This document shows, piece by piece, positions 1 through 9,001 of a DNA stretch of 64,000 nt. A program made the position numbers and the translations under genes. The notes under the pieces are model-generated. The model ran no database searches. It was not told the origin of the DNA and saw nothing but the letters and a program-made list of their open reading frames with translations. The DNA is taken from contig NZ_LSUQ01000004.1 of assembly GCF_001642725.1 (NCBI RefSeq), forward strand, positions 1-64,000, written 5' to 3'. Numbering within the stretch: position 1 is the first letter of the stretch; each line of letters starts with the position of its first letter. The stretch comes from Ferroacidibacillus organovorans (lineage in GTDB: Bacteria; Bacillota; Bacilli; Alicyclobacillales; SLC66).

Positions 1-474
1 ATCGCAGACCGTGTGACGGCACTCCCCGAGTTGGCTGCGGCCAGCACGGTAGGCGTTTATCTCGCGATAGGTTCGGAAGTCTCACTTGACGGACTGATTG
101 GGACGCTGCTTCGCGAAGGCAAACAAGTGTACGCACCGCGCGTGCTTGAAGATCGACGCACGATCGTTTTTTGTCGTCTGCGCGACGTAACGGATGTTGA
201 GATTGGCTACTATGGGATCAGGGAGCCGCGGGGAGAGTCGCTCGAATCGCTCGATCTCATGCTGATTCCGGGGCTCGCGTTTACACTTTGCGGAATTCGC
301 CTCGGGTATGGCGGCGGTTTCTATGATCGCTATCTCGCAAGCGCATCGCGTCAAGCGGTGAAAGTCGGGGTGGCGTTCGATGGACAGATCGTTCAGGAAC
401 TACCGACAGAATTTCATGACATCCGCATGGATCACTTGGTCACGGATCGCCGGATTCATCACTGTCGGACGTGA
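1..474 (+). CDS. 5-formyltetrahydrofolate cyclo-ligase (5' truncated)
   Basis: Converts 5-formyl-THF to 5,10-methenyl-THF using ATP in one-carbon metabolism. The reading frame is open from the first base of the window, so the true start lies upstream. About 157 codons are visible of a family length near 185-200. The hallmark C-terminal motif is present around codons 94-107: G-I-R-L-G-Y-G-G-G-F-Y-D-R-Y-L, with the glycine-rich loop and the Y-D-R triad. Upstream, LAIGSEVSLDGLI and the proline-containing APRV segment also fit the family. It ends 93 bases before mobA and may be a separate unit. The family is certain; the exact start is not visible. Confidence 0.93.
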   Translation: MADRVTALPELAAASTVGVYLAIGSEVSLDGLIGTLLREGKQVYAPRVLEDRRTIVFCRLRDVTDVEIGYYGIREPRGESLESLDLMLIPGLAFTLCGIRLGYGGGFYDRYLASASRQAVKVGVAFDGQIVQELPTEFHDIRMDHLVTDRRIHHCRT

Positions 475-567
475 CGGACAGCGAAACGGCAATCCGCTTT
501 CTCTGTCGTGGTATGATGGAGAGGTCGCAAGTGTGAATCGGCGGACTTTGCAATTTGGAGGATCCTT

Positions 568-1203
568 ATGGATGCGATCAGCGGGTTGGTTCTCGCTGGC
601 GGAAAAAGTCAGCGAATGGGAACAGACAAAGCGCTTCTGCCACTTGGCGCAGAAACCGTACTACACGCAACGGCGAATCGTCTCGCGGCGCATGTCGATG
701 ACCTGTTGATCGTGCGTAGAAGTGATCAGCCGTCGCTCGATCTGCCGCGTGACGGCGCAGCGCGAGATTGGCGCATCGTCTACGATCTCCATCCTGGAGA
801 CGGCCCGCTCGCGGGGCTTGAGGCAGGGTTGCGGGCGTGTCGCCACCCGTGGGCGCTGGTGACGCCAGTAGACGCGCCGTTTGTGCGCAAAGGGCTCCTT
901 TCCCTCTTGTGCGCGCAAATTGCGACGGTTGAACCGCGCACGCGTGTGATCACAGTCGAGCATGGGGATCAGACGTATCCGCTTTTTGGCGTGTATCACC
1001 GCGTGCTTGCCGAAAGGATTGGCGAGATGCTTGAGGCGGGAGAGCGGCGCGTCATCGATTTGCTCGCGCGCGTTCCGACGGTCAAACTTTCGCGGGAAGT
1101 GTGGGGCGCGGTCGATCCGGATGGCACAAGTTTTTCGATGATGAATCGGCGGGAAGAGTACGAAGTGTTATGTGATCGATGGGAGCGGGGTGAGGTTCTA
1201 TGA
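568..1203 (+). CDS. mobA: Molybdenum cofactor guanylyltransferase MobA
   Basis: Transfers GMP from GTP to molybdopterin to give the MGD cofactor of DMSO-reductase-family enzymes; cytoplasmic. The protein is 211 aa, near the usual 190-210. The nucleotide-binding signature L-A-G-G-K-S-Q-R-M-G-T-D-K-A lies at residues 10-23, followed by a Rossmann-like fold with TPVDAPF at the metal-binding aspartate. The ATG at 568 follows GGAGG at 557-561. Its end overlaps the next gene by ATGA, so translation is coupled. It is first in a run with a MoeA-like gene and mobB, which fixes the role as MGD synthesis rather than another sugar nucleotidyltransferase. Confidence 0.93.
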   Translation: MDAISGLVLAGGKSQRMGTDKALLPLGAETVLHATANRLAAHVDDLLIVRRSDQPSLDLPRDGAARDWRIVYDLHPGDGPLAGLEAGLRACRHPWALVTPVDAPFVRKGLLSLLCAQIATVEPRTRVITVEHGDQTYPLFGVYHRVLAERIGEMLEAGERRVIDLLARVPTVKLSREVWGAVDPDGTSFSMMNRREEYEVLCDRWERGEVL

Positions 1204-2174
1204 AACGTGAAATCCGTGTAGAAGACGCGGTTGGCATGGTGCTCGCGCATGATTTGACGAGGATTGTGCCGGGCGAGTTTAAGGGCCGACTCTTTGCCAA
1301 AGGGCATCGCATTTCGGAAGAGGATTTGCCTAAGCTCCTTGCGATTGGCAAGGAGCACATTTTTGTCCTGGAGCCGGAGGCGCATGAACTGCATGAGGAT
1401 GACGCGGCAGAGCGCATGGCGCGCGCGCTGTCCCATGAGAGTTTGCGCTTTACGGAGCCGAATGAAGGGAAAGTAAACGCCAAGGCGGCGCATGATGGAC
1501 TGCTCGTGATCGATGTGGAGCGGCTCGACGCGATCAACGAGATTGGCGACGTGGTTGTGGTGACAAAGCCGACGCGCCAGGCGGTGCGTGCGGGACAGAC
1601 GGTCGCGGGGCTGCGCGCGATTCCCCTGCTTGTCGACGCGGCGAAAATCGCAGCGTATGAAGTGATCGCCGGGGGAGAGCCGCTGGTGCGCGTGCTTCCT
1701 TTTTTGAAACGCTCTGTAGGCGTGGTTACGACGGGCAGTGAGGTGTTCAAAGGACGAATCACCGATAAGTTTGGCCCGCGGATTCAGGAAAAACTGGTAC
1801 CTTTCGGCTTGACGTTTGCAGGGCAGCGCATCGTGGATGATCAGATGGATGACATCGTCGAAGCGATTCGCGCGTTTCAGGCGGAAAAGGCAGACATCAT
1901 CTTGGTGACTGGCGGCATGTCGGTCGACCCAGATGACCGCAGTCCGCTGGCGCTGCGCACGGTCGCCACGGAGGTCGTGACGTATGGGATGCCCGTGCTG
2001 CCAGGCTCGATGACCATGCTCGCGTATGCGGGTGAGACGGTGCTCATGGGACTCCCGGGCTGTGTCATCTACGATGAGGTGACGGCGTTTGACTGGCTGT
2101 TGCCGCGCGTCGCTGCGGGCTTGCGGCCGACACGTGCTGAGATCGCGCGCTTCGGTTGCGGTGGACTGTTGTGA
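1200..2174 (+). CDS. MoeA-like molybdopterin-binding protein
   Basis: 324 aa, shorter than classical MoeA (about 400), and typical of the Firmicutes MoeA-related molybdopterin-binding proteins found beside mobA. The N-terminal part (about 1-165) resembles MoeA linker domains. The C-terminal MoCF-type domain begins near residue 172 with VGVVTTGSEVFKGR and continues with the ILVTGGMSVDPDD stretch that binds molybdopterin. It probably takes part in molybdate insertion or in handling molybdopterin-AMP. The catalytic role is inferred from the family. It overlaps mobA by ATGA and mobB by GTGA, consistent with one translationally coupled operon. It could also be a regulatory or carrier paralogue rather than the main molybdotransferase. 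Confidence 0.85.
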   Translation: MKREIRVEDAVGMVLAHDLTRIVPGEFKGRLFAKGHRISEEDLPKLLAIGKEHIFVLEPEAHELHEDDAAERMARALSHESLRFTEPNEGKVNAKAAHDGLLVIDVERLDAINEIGDVVVVTKPTRQAVRAGQTVAGLRAIPLLVDAAKIAAYEVIAGGEPLVRVLPFLKRSVGVVTTGSEVFKGRITDKFGPRIQEKLVPFGLTFAGQRIVDDQMDDIVEAIRAFQAEKADIILVTGGMSVDPDDRSPLALRTVATEVVTYGMPVLPGSMTMLAYAGETVLMGLPGCVIYDEVTAFDWLLPRVAAGLRPTRAEIARFGCGGLL

Positions 2175-2728
2175 AAAAGCCGTTTGTCTTAGGCGTCGCG
2201 GGATACAAAAACACGGGGAAGACGACGCTGATCTGCCGCCTGCTCGACGCTTTGCACGCACAGGGTTTCGTATGCTCTGTAATCAAGCATGATGCGCACG
2301 GGTTTACGGCGTCGCCGCAAACGTCCGACACGGGGCGCTATTTTTCGACAGGCGCGGCGAGTGTCGCGATTGCGAGCCCTGATGGGCATATGGCGCTGGA
2401 GCGGACGTATGACAGCGAGCCGCCGCTCACGGAACTGCTGGGGCAATTGGCGCCTAGCGACGTGGTGTTGGTTGAGGGCTTCAAGCGCGCGCCGATGCAA
2501 AAGCTAGTAATGATAGAAGAAATGGCATATGACGCGCATCGCGAGGCTTTTATTGCACCTGATTTTGTCGATCAGATCGTTGACCCGTCGCACATTCGCG
2601 GTTATCTTGTTCCAGCACTCCCTTTGCGTGTTGCCGGCTTGAACAGACCCGTGTATCATAGAGATGAAATCGAGCGTTTGCACTTCGAGGTGATGCGATG
2701 GATCACGGAGGAAGCATATGGCGTTTGA
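2171..2728 (+). CDS. mobB: Molybdopterin-guanine dinucleotide biosynthesis adapter MobB
   Basis: A 185-aa P-loop GTP-binding partner of MobA, not essential in characterised bacteria but thought to help deliver nucleotide or cofactor. The Walker A motif G-Y-K-N-T-G-K-T-T lies at residues 11-19. The segment VVLVEGFKRAP around residue 105 is the characteristic MobB second motif. The GTG at 2171 is preferred because it overlaps the upstream stop (GTGA) and has GGTGG six bases before it. A TTG at 2156 would add five residues. The 3' end overlaps rex by 11 bases. Confidence 0.9.
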   Translation: MKKPFVLGVAGYKNTGKTTLICRLLDALHAQGFVCSVIKHDAHGFTASPQTSDTGRYFSTGAASVAIASPDGHMALERTYDSEPPLTELLGQLAPSDVVLVEGFKRAPMQKLVMIEEMAYDAHREAFIAPDFVDQIVDPSHIRGYLVPALPLRVAGLNRPVYHRDEIERLHFEVMRWITEEAYGV

Positions 2729-3380
2729 TCGCTTGCCGGTCGTCACTGCCAGAAGGTTGCCCTTATACTATCGCTATCTTCAAACCTTGGTTGCGCTTGG
2801 TAAACAGCGCGTATCCTCGGCTGAAGTAAGCGCTGCGCTGCATATCGATTCGGCGACCATTCGCCGGGATTTTTCGTATTTAGGAGAGCTCGGCCGAAAG
2901 GGATACGGATACAACGTCGATTATTTACTACGCTTTTTGCAAGACTTTCTGAAACAAGACGAGATCGTCAAAGTCATCTTGGTCGGTGTTGGAAATCTCG
3001 GTACCGCACTGTGCCGCTATGACTTTTATCGAAGCAAACAGATGAATATTGTTGCCGCATTTGATGTTGATCCACTCAAGCTCGGACAAGAGATTGAGGG
3101 CATTCCTGTCCATGCGGTGAAGGATTTGGAGTCGTTTGTAAAGCGAGAAGGCGTCGAAATTGCCATTCTCGCGGTGCCCGCATCTTCTGCGCAAGTAACG
3201 GCAGATCTTGTCGTGCGCGCGGGTGTGCTTGGCATTTTGAATTTTACACCGCGCACGCTCTCTGTTCCTCCTGACGTGCGTGTGCATCACATTGACGTCA
3301 CGACAGAACTGCAGATCCTCGTGTACTATCTGAAGCGCGGTCAACGTCAGGATGATCCGCAAAAAGATGACGAATCGTAA
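2718..3380 (+). CDS. rex: Redox-sensing transcriptional repressor Rex
   Basis: Dimeric repressor that reads the NADH/NAD+ ratio and controls fermentation and respiration genes in Gram-positive bacteria. It is 220 aa, the usual length. A winged-helix DNA-binding domain spans about residues 10-75, with the recognition part IDSATIRRDFSYLGELG. The Rossmann domain starts with GVGNLG at 90-95. The domain-swapping C-terminal helix is TTELQILVYYLKR. The ATG at 2718 follows GGAGG at 2707-2711. In Bacillus, rex also sits just upstream of tatA-tatC, so the order here is conserved. No Rex operator was found in the window. Confidence 0.95.
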   Translation: MAFDRLPVVTARRLPLYYRYLQTLVALGKQRVSSAEVSAALHIDSATIRRDFSYLGELGRKGYGYNVDYLLRFLQDFLKQDEIVKVILVGVGNLGTALCRYDFYRSKQMNIVAAFDVDPLKLGQEIEGIPVHAVKDLESFVKREGVEIAILAVPASSAQVTADLVVRAGVLGILNFTPRTLSVPPDVRVHHIDVTTELQILVYYLKRGQRQDDPQKDDES

Positions 3381-3416
3381 CTGGATGCAAAATGATGATA
3401 AAAGGGGTGTTTACGG

Positions 3417-3599
3417 ATGTTGGGAAACATTGGCCTTTCCGGTATTATTCTTATTTTAGTTGTCGCACTTCTCGTGTTTGGACCAAGCAAACTTCCAGAT
3501 ATGGGAAAAGCGCTTGGCAAATCGCTGCGTGAATTCAAAGACGCGACGCGTGATCTTCGTGAAGACACCACGCAACAAGCCACGCGCAAAGAAGAGTAA
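3417..3599 (+). CDS. tatA: Sec-independent translocase subunit TatA
   Basis: A 60-aa protein with one N-terminal membrane helix (about 4-20, LSGIILILVVALLVF). Next come the F-G-P hinge at 21-23, an amphipathic helix (KLPDMGKALGKSLREFKDAT) and a charged tail. This is the exact plan of TatA/TatE. It forms the translocation pore for folded twin-arginine substrates with TatC. No tatB is present, as is normal for Firmicutes two-component Tat systems. It follows rex by 36 bases and precedes tatC by 70. Confidence 0.95.
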   Translation: MLGNIGLSGIILILVVALLVFGPSKLPDMGKALGKSLREFKDATRDLREDTTQQATRKEE

Positions 3600-3669
3600 A
3601 TGTGCGCATGGTACTCGTGACGTTTGAGATGCGTGCAACAGCTTTTCGCGTTTGATGGGGGCGCTCTGA

Positions 3670-4785
3670 TTGCAACAACGTTTTGTGCCGCACATGGAAG
3701 AGCTTCGCAAGCGCATTATTTTTGTGCTTGCCTTTTTTTTGATTTCTTTGATTGGTAGTCTCACGTTTGTAAATCCGCTTTATCACATTCTCACGAAAAC
3801 GGCGGGAAATGTTCCGCTCGCGGTGTTGGGACCTGGCGATATCGTCAGTATCTATTTTATGATTGGCGGAATCTGCGCGCTTGTGTTCACGACGCCTTTT
3901 CTCTTTTGGCAAGTATGGCTCTTCGTCTCCCCAGGTCTTCAGGCTAAAGAAAGACGTTATGCCGCGCGGTTGATCGCGCCAATCACGTTTATGTTTCTGC
4001 TCGGGATCAGTTTTGGATATTTTCTCGTTTTTCCACAGGTGTATCACTTTTTGCAGCGTCTCGGTCAGCAATCGTTTCGGTTTTTTATCACGGCGACCGA
4101 ATACTTCAGTTTTATGACGAACATCGTTCTGCCGTTCGGCTTCTTTTTTGAGTTACCTGTCGTCGTGGTGTTTCTCACGCGAATCGGAATTTTGACGCCG
4201 GGCGTCATGCGCAAGTTTCGCCGCTTCGCCTACTTTGGCTGCGTCGTACTCGGAACGCTGATCAGTCCGCCGGAACTGATCTCTCATTTGAGTGTCACAG
4301 TTCCACTCATTCTGTTGTATGAGCTCAGCATCTTTCTCTCCGCAGCGACGTATCGCAAGCGACAGCGGGCAGAGGCGTGGTGGCGGGAGGACAAGCCTGT
4401 CGCGCGCAATGTGCGACGTTCGGTCACTAATTCTGCGGCGAACGCAGAGCTTACGCCGCAAGAATTACCCGCATCTACACCTACGCTCACACCCGGGCTG
4501 AGCGTCGCAGTGCCTGACTCGTCTACCCCTTTGATCGATAAGGATGCTGCGCGGGAGTCAGGTGTGAGTGGACAGGGCGCAAATGGGTCTGAACCAGACA
4601 GTCTCGACGCGGCGGAATCTGTTACAGCGACGTTTGATACGATTGATACACACGTCGCGTCGGTTAATGACGGGATAGATCACGCGCAAATCGAGCAGGA
4701 GATGGCTGTTTTCCTTGTCAAGCATTTGGAAGAAGGTGCTGCCTTTGAGCGGCGACCGGGGATTAAACTGGATGTGCGCGAATAG
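3670..4785 (+). CDS. tatC: Sec-independent translocase subunit TatC with long C-terminal extension
   Basis: Receptor for twin-arginine signal peptides; six membrane spans within about residues 12-228. Signature segments are visible: HMEELRKRI at the N-terminus, FVSPGLQAKER near 85-95 (signal-peptide site), and SPPELISH near 199-206, where many homologues have P-D-x-x-S-Q. The start is TTG at 3670. The protein is 371 aa, against about 240-260 for most TatC. The extra 135 residues after 235 are predicted soluble, rich in Ala, Thr, Pro, Ser, Asp and Glu, with no recognisable domain. A factor-independent terminator follows directly. Confidence 0.93.
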   Translation: MQQRFVPHMEELRKRIIFVLAFFLISLIGSLTFVNPLYHILTKTAGNVPLAVLGPGDIVSIYFMIGGICALVFTTPFLFWQVWLFVSPGLQAKERRYAARLIAPITFMFLLGISFGYFLVFPQVYHFLQRLGQQSFRFFITATEYFSFMTNIVLPFGFFFELPVVVVFLTRIGILTPGVMRKFRRFAYFGCVVLGTLISPPELISHLSVTVPLILLYELSIFLSAATYRKRQRAEAWWREDKPVARNVRRSVTNSAANAELTPQELPASTPTLTPGLSVAVPDSSTPLIDKDAARESGVSGQGANGSEPDSLDAAESVTATFDTIDTHVASVNDGIDHAQIEQEMAVFLVKHLEEGAAFERRPGIKLDVRE

Positions 4786-4798
4786 CGGCTCTTTACAA

Positions 4799-4846
4799 CA
4801 AAACGACCCTCGAGAAACGTGTATCGAAGGTCGTTTTGTTTTTTTT
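4799..4846. terminator. Bidirectional terminator between tatC and trpS
   Basis: CAAAACGACC at 4799-4808 pairs perfectly with GGTCGTTTTG at 4829-4838 and is followed by eight T on the plus strand. The mirrored A-run gives a U-tract on the minus strand, so it can serve both convergent genes. Confidence 0.85.
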
Positions 4847-4855
4847 CAGGCGGGT

Positions 4856-5848
4856 TCAGCGATGGGAGAGACCAAGGGTAGCCTTCACGCGCGCAAGGGT
4901 TTTTGTCGCCACTGCATCGGCGCGCGCAGCGCCTTCGGTTAGAATCTCGGTGATTTCGTCGCTTGAACGGATGTGCGAAAAGCGCTCTTGGATCGGCTCA
5001 AGGTGTTCGACAATCGCCTCTGCCAGATCCTTTTTAAACGGTCCGTACCCTTGTCCCTCGTATTGATCGACAAGCTGAGCGATTGGGGTGTTGGTGATGA
5101 GTGAAAAGATCGCCAGCAGATTGGAGACGGCCGCCTTCTCACTCGGATCATAGCGTATTTCTCGTCCAGAGTCGGTCACGGCGCGGCTTATTTTTTTGCG
5201 GATCTCGTCTGGGGGATCGAGCATCTCAATGCGACTTCCCGGTACCGGGTTGCTCTTGCTCATTTTTTTGGTCGGATCATCGAGCGACATGATCCGCGCC
5301 CCTTCCTTCATCAAGAGGATGTCGGGGACAACGAATGTATCGCCAAACCGGTTGTTAAAGCGCAGCGCCAAATCACGCGTCAATTCAATGTGCTGTTTTT
5401 GGTCGTCGCCGACTGGAACAAGCGCCGTATCATAGAGCAGAATATCAGCTGCCATCAGAGCGGGATAGGTAAAGAGCCCAGCCAGCACGGCGTCTTTCCC
5501 GTCTGACTTTTCTTTGTATTGAGTCATGCGTGAAAGCTCACCCATGTGAACAACACACTGCATGATCCAACCGAGTTCAGCGTGCGCGGGAACATCCCCC
5601 TGAATAAAGAGGGTTGCGCGCTTTGGATCAAGCCCGCAGGCAAGGTAGAGCGCCGCGAGATCGAGGGTGCGCGCGCGCAGCATCGCAGGGTCCTGGTTTT
5701 GCGGGAGGGTTAAAGCGTGCAGATTGACGACACAGTAAAAACTTTCGTGGGAGTCTTGCAGTGCGACAAACTGATTGAGTGCGCCGAGATAGTTGCCGAG
5801 GGTAATGACACCAGACGGCTGAATGCCGGAAAATACGCGCGATTTCAT
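4856..5848 (-). CDS. trpS: Tryptophanyl-tRNA synthetase
   Basis: Charges tRNA-Trp. 330 aa, normal for bacterial class Ic TrpRS. The first active-site motif is P-S-G-V-I-T-L-G-N-Y-L-G-A at residues 11-23. The second is K-M-S-K-S near residue 195. The ATG at 5848 gives the conserved N-terminus MKSRVFSGIQPSG and follows AGGAG at the right distance. The open frame runs 52 codons further upstream, but that segment has no homology-like character. The gene is convergent with tatC and divergent from groES. I found no T-box signature in its leader, although trpS genes in this phylum often have one. Confidence 0.95.
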   Translation of the reverse strand: MKSRVFSGIQPSGVITLGNYLGALNQFVALQDSHESFYCVVNLHALTLPQNQDPAMLRARTLDLAALYLACGLDPKRATLFIQGDVPAHAELGWIMQCVVHMGELSRMTQYKEKSDGKDAVLAGLFTYPALMAADILLYDTALVPVGDDQKQHIELTRDLALRFNNRFGDTFVVPDILLMKEGARIMSLDDPTKKMSKSNPVPGSRIEMLDPPDEIRKKISRAVTDSGREIRYDPSEKAAVSNLLAIFSLITNTPIAQLVDQYEGQGYGPFKKDLAEAIVEHLEPIQERFSHIRSSDEITEILTEGAARADAVATKTLARVKATLGLSHR

Positions 5849-6073
5849 CCGAATTTCTCCTAAGTTTTGAAAGGTTTTTTGCGGGAAACGGTTTCTCAAT
5901 TTCGTATCGAAACAGGAACTGTACGCTGAGTTTCCCACAGCGTCGAGGCCTGTGTCAATCGCCGTGCCTAGCGCATCACACCTTTCTTGCGTAGACCATC
6001 GCACGCATTTCTTTCATATTGACATCCAGGGAAAAATGAAACGCTCGATTTAAAAAAAAGTGCGTATCAGGAG
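5849..6073. other. trpS-groES intergenic leader region
   Basis: Together with the promoter and CIRCE this gene-free stretch is about 330 bases. On the trpS (minus) side GGGAAAC and GTTTCCC, about 50 bases apart near 5885-5940, could form a leader stem. No T-box core, U-tract or peptide leader could be recognised, so a regulatory function remains unproven. Confidence 0.3.
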
Positions 6074-6102
6074 TTGCAAAAGTGAGCGTAAATCGGTAAT
6101 AT
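6074..6102 (+). promoter_or_regulatory. Probable sigma-A promoter of groES-groEL
   Basis: TTGCAA at 6074-6079, a 17-base spacer and TAATAT at 6097-6102 (4/6 match each). Transcription would begin within or just before the CIRCE element, which is the usual arrangement. Confidence 0.5.
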
Positions 6103-6113
6103 CATGATTGAGT

Positions 6114-6140
6114 TTAGCACTCGACGAGTCTGAGCGCTAA
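6114..6140 (+). promoter_or_regulatory. CIRCE operator (HrcA binding site)
   Basis: TTAGCACTC, nine bases, GAGCGCTAA. This matches the CIRCE consensus TTAGCACTC-N9-GAGTGCTAA with a single change (T to C) in the right arm. It lies 41 bases before groES. By analogy with Bacillus, HrcA would repress the operon in the absence of heat or folding stress. Confidence 0.93.
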
Positions 6141-6180
6141 CAAAACTAAAATTCTGTAGAATGAAAGAGGAGGGTTTCGC

Positions 6181-6465
6181 ATGATTAAGCCACTCGGCGA
6201 TCGTGTGGTGCTGCGCGCGCTGGAGCGTGAAGAAAAGACCGCCAGCGGAATTGTTCTTCCAGATACGGCAAAAGAAAAGCCGCAAGAGGCAGAGGTTGTC
6301 TCCGTAGGCCCTGGCCGCTATGAAGATGGAAAACTGGTGGCAGTCGACGTGAAGGTCGGCAACCGCGTCATCTTCTCTAAATATGCAGGTACTGAAGTCA
6401 AGTATGACGGCGTTGAATATTTGATTGTCCGGGAAGCGGATATCCTGGCAGTCGTAGAGCGATAA
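6181..6465 (+). CDS. groES: Co-chaperonin GroES
   Basis: 94 aa, the standard length. It begins [12 protein letters not shown] and contains the mobile loop [18 protein letters not shown] at about 16-33, which docks onto GroEL, and the [10 protein letters not shown] roof segment. Forms the heptameric lid of the chaperonin chamber. AGGAGGG precedes the ATG. First gene of the CIRCE-controlled operon. Confidence 0.97.
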   Translation: MIKPLGDRVVLRALEREEKTASGIVLPDTAKEKPQEAEVVSVGPGRYEDGKLVAVDVKVGNRVIFSKYAGTEVKYDGVEYLIVREADILAVVER

Positions 6466-6485
6466 GCGTTGGCAGTTAAACATAG

Positions 6486-8129
<1,644 letters not shown>

Positions 8130-8153
8130 GTTGTTGCCAACCCTTGTTTAGGG

Positions 8154-8180
8154 AGCCTCCGCTGCGGCGGGGGCTTTTTG
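8154..8180 (+). terminator. Terminator after groEL
   Basis: AGCCTCCGC (8154-8162) pairs with GCGGGGGCT (8167-8175), with one T-G wobble, a 4-base loop and then TTTTT. Confidence 0.85.
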
Positions 8181-8260
8181 TTGTAGTATGTCATTCCCGT
8201 TTGTCGTATCATTGCATCAACGATAGCAAACAGGATAGGAACCTGATGGAGGTGGAAACT

Positions 8261-8578
8261 TTGGCGACAAATCTGCCTTTTTTCGTTCATCACTCCGTTC
8301 AGATTGAAAATGTGTTTCGCATCTTGCAGGGAGTTGTATCGCAGGATTGCAAATTTTTTCTTTTTGGCTCATTTGCGCGTGGAGAAGATCGACATTCGTC
8401 TGACATTGATGTTGCACTCGACGCAGGTGAGCCCTTGCCTCTGAGCGTGATCGGGGAAATGCGCGCTCAAATCGAAGATTCCAACATTCCATTTTCAGTT
8501 GACTTGATTGATTTGAATCGGACCAGTGCACTCTTGCGTGAACAGATCCAAAAGGAGGGAATCGAGTGGATCGAGTGA
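8261..8578 (+). CDS. MNT-family nucleotidyltransferase, MntA-type antitoxin
   Basis: A 105-aa minimal nucleotidyltransferase. The defining G-S-x10-D-x-D motif is complete: GS-FARGEDRHSS-DID, followed by VAL, at about residues 37-52. In characterised HepT/MntA systems this enzyme neutralises its HEPN partner by adding AMP to a tyrosine. TTG at 8261 is chosen because GGAGG at 8248-8252 sits eight bases before it. An in-frame ATG at 8246 is an alternative. The stop overlaps the start of the downstream HEPN gene, so the two are one unit. The low-GC, small two-gene cassette between groEL and an unrelated gene looks acquired. Confidence 0.8.
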   Translation: MATNLPFFVHHSVQIENVFRILQGVVSQDCKFFLFGSFARGEDRHSSDIDVALDAGEPLPLSVIGEMRAQIEDSNIPFSVDLIDLNRTSALLREQIQKEGIEWIE

Positions 8579-8973
8579 ACTTATCTTTGAAAAGGGCAGA
8601 GCAAGCATTGAAATCCCTGCAAGATGTCCTGCAAATTAGTGATGCATCAGAAATTGAACGCGATGCAGCCATACAACGCTTCGAATTTACATTTGAAGCT
8701 GTGTAGAAAACGGCTCGTCACTATTTGCGCGAGGTGGAGGGGGTCGATGTGGCATCACCAAAAAGCGCCATACGTTCATCCAGAGAAACAAGTTTGTTAA
8801 CAACGGTGGAGGCCGCCCAAGCCCTGGTCATGACAGACGATCGAAATCTTACAAGCCACACCTACGATCGCGAACTTGCCCTGGAAATTTACCGACGCTT
8901 GCATGGTCACGCTGATCTTATGACGATGTGGCTAGAGCGTATTTCAGAGGGCGTATCCCGATCTTTTAGTTAG
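8566..8973 (+). pseudogene. HEPN (HI0074/HepT-like) partner of MntA, interrupted by an amber codon
   Basis: GTG at 8566 has a strong AAAGGAGGG and opens a frame of 46 codons ending at TAG 8704-8706. The same frame continues without further stops to TAG at 8971-8973. Joined, the roughly 135-residue product looks like a full HI0074-type substrate-binding/HEPN protein. It has the AAIQRFEFTFEAV helix, then KTARHYL, then R-N-L-T-S-H-T-Y, the R-x4-H-x-Y ribonuclease motif near residue 106. Family members normally have Trp (TGG) where TAG stands, so one G-to-A change explains the stop. The catalytic motif lies after the stop. Alternatives are sequencing error, amber readthrough, or true inactivation of the toxin. 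Confidence 0.78.
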
Positions 8974-9001
8974 AATTTTCCTGCGGCTGAATGGCTTGGC
9001 T

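Noticed and set aside
996-2261. 421-codon open frame on the minus strand across mobA, the MoeA-like gene and mobB
   Set aside because: Antisense to three clear, coupled genes. The translation is low-complexity (His/Arg/Asp-rich) and has no motif; it is a shadow caused by GC-rich codon usage.
5849-6060. T-box riboswitch for trpS
   Set aside because: The conserved AGGGTGGNACCGCG core was not found on the minus strand.
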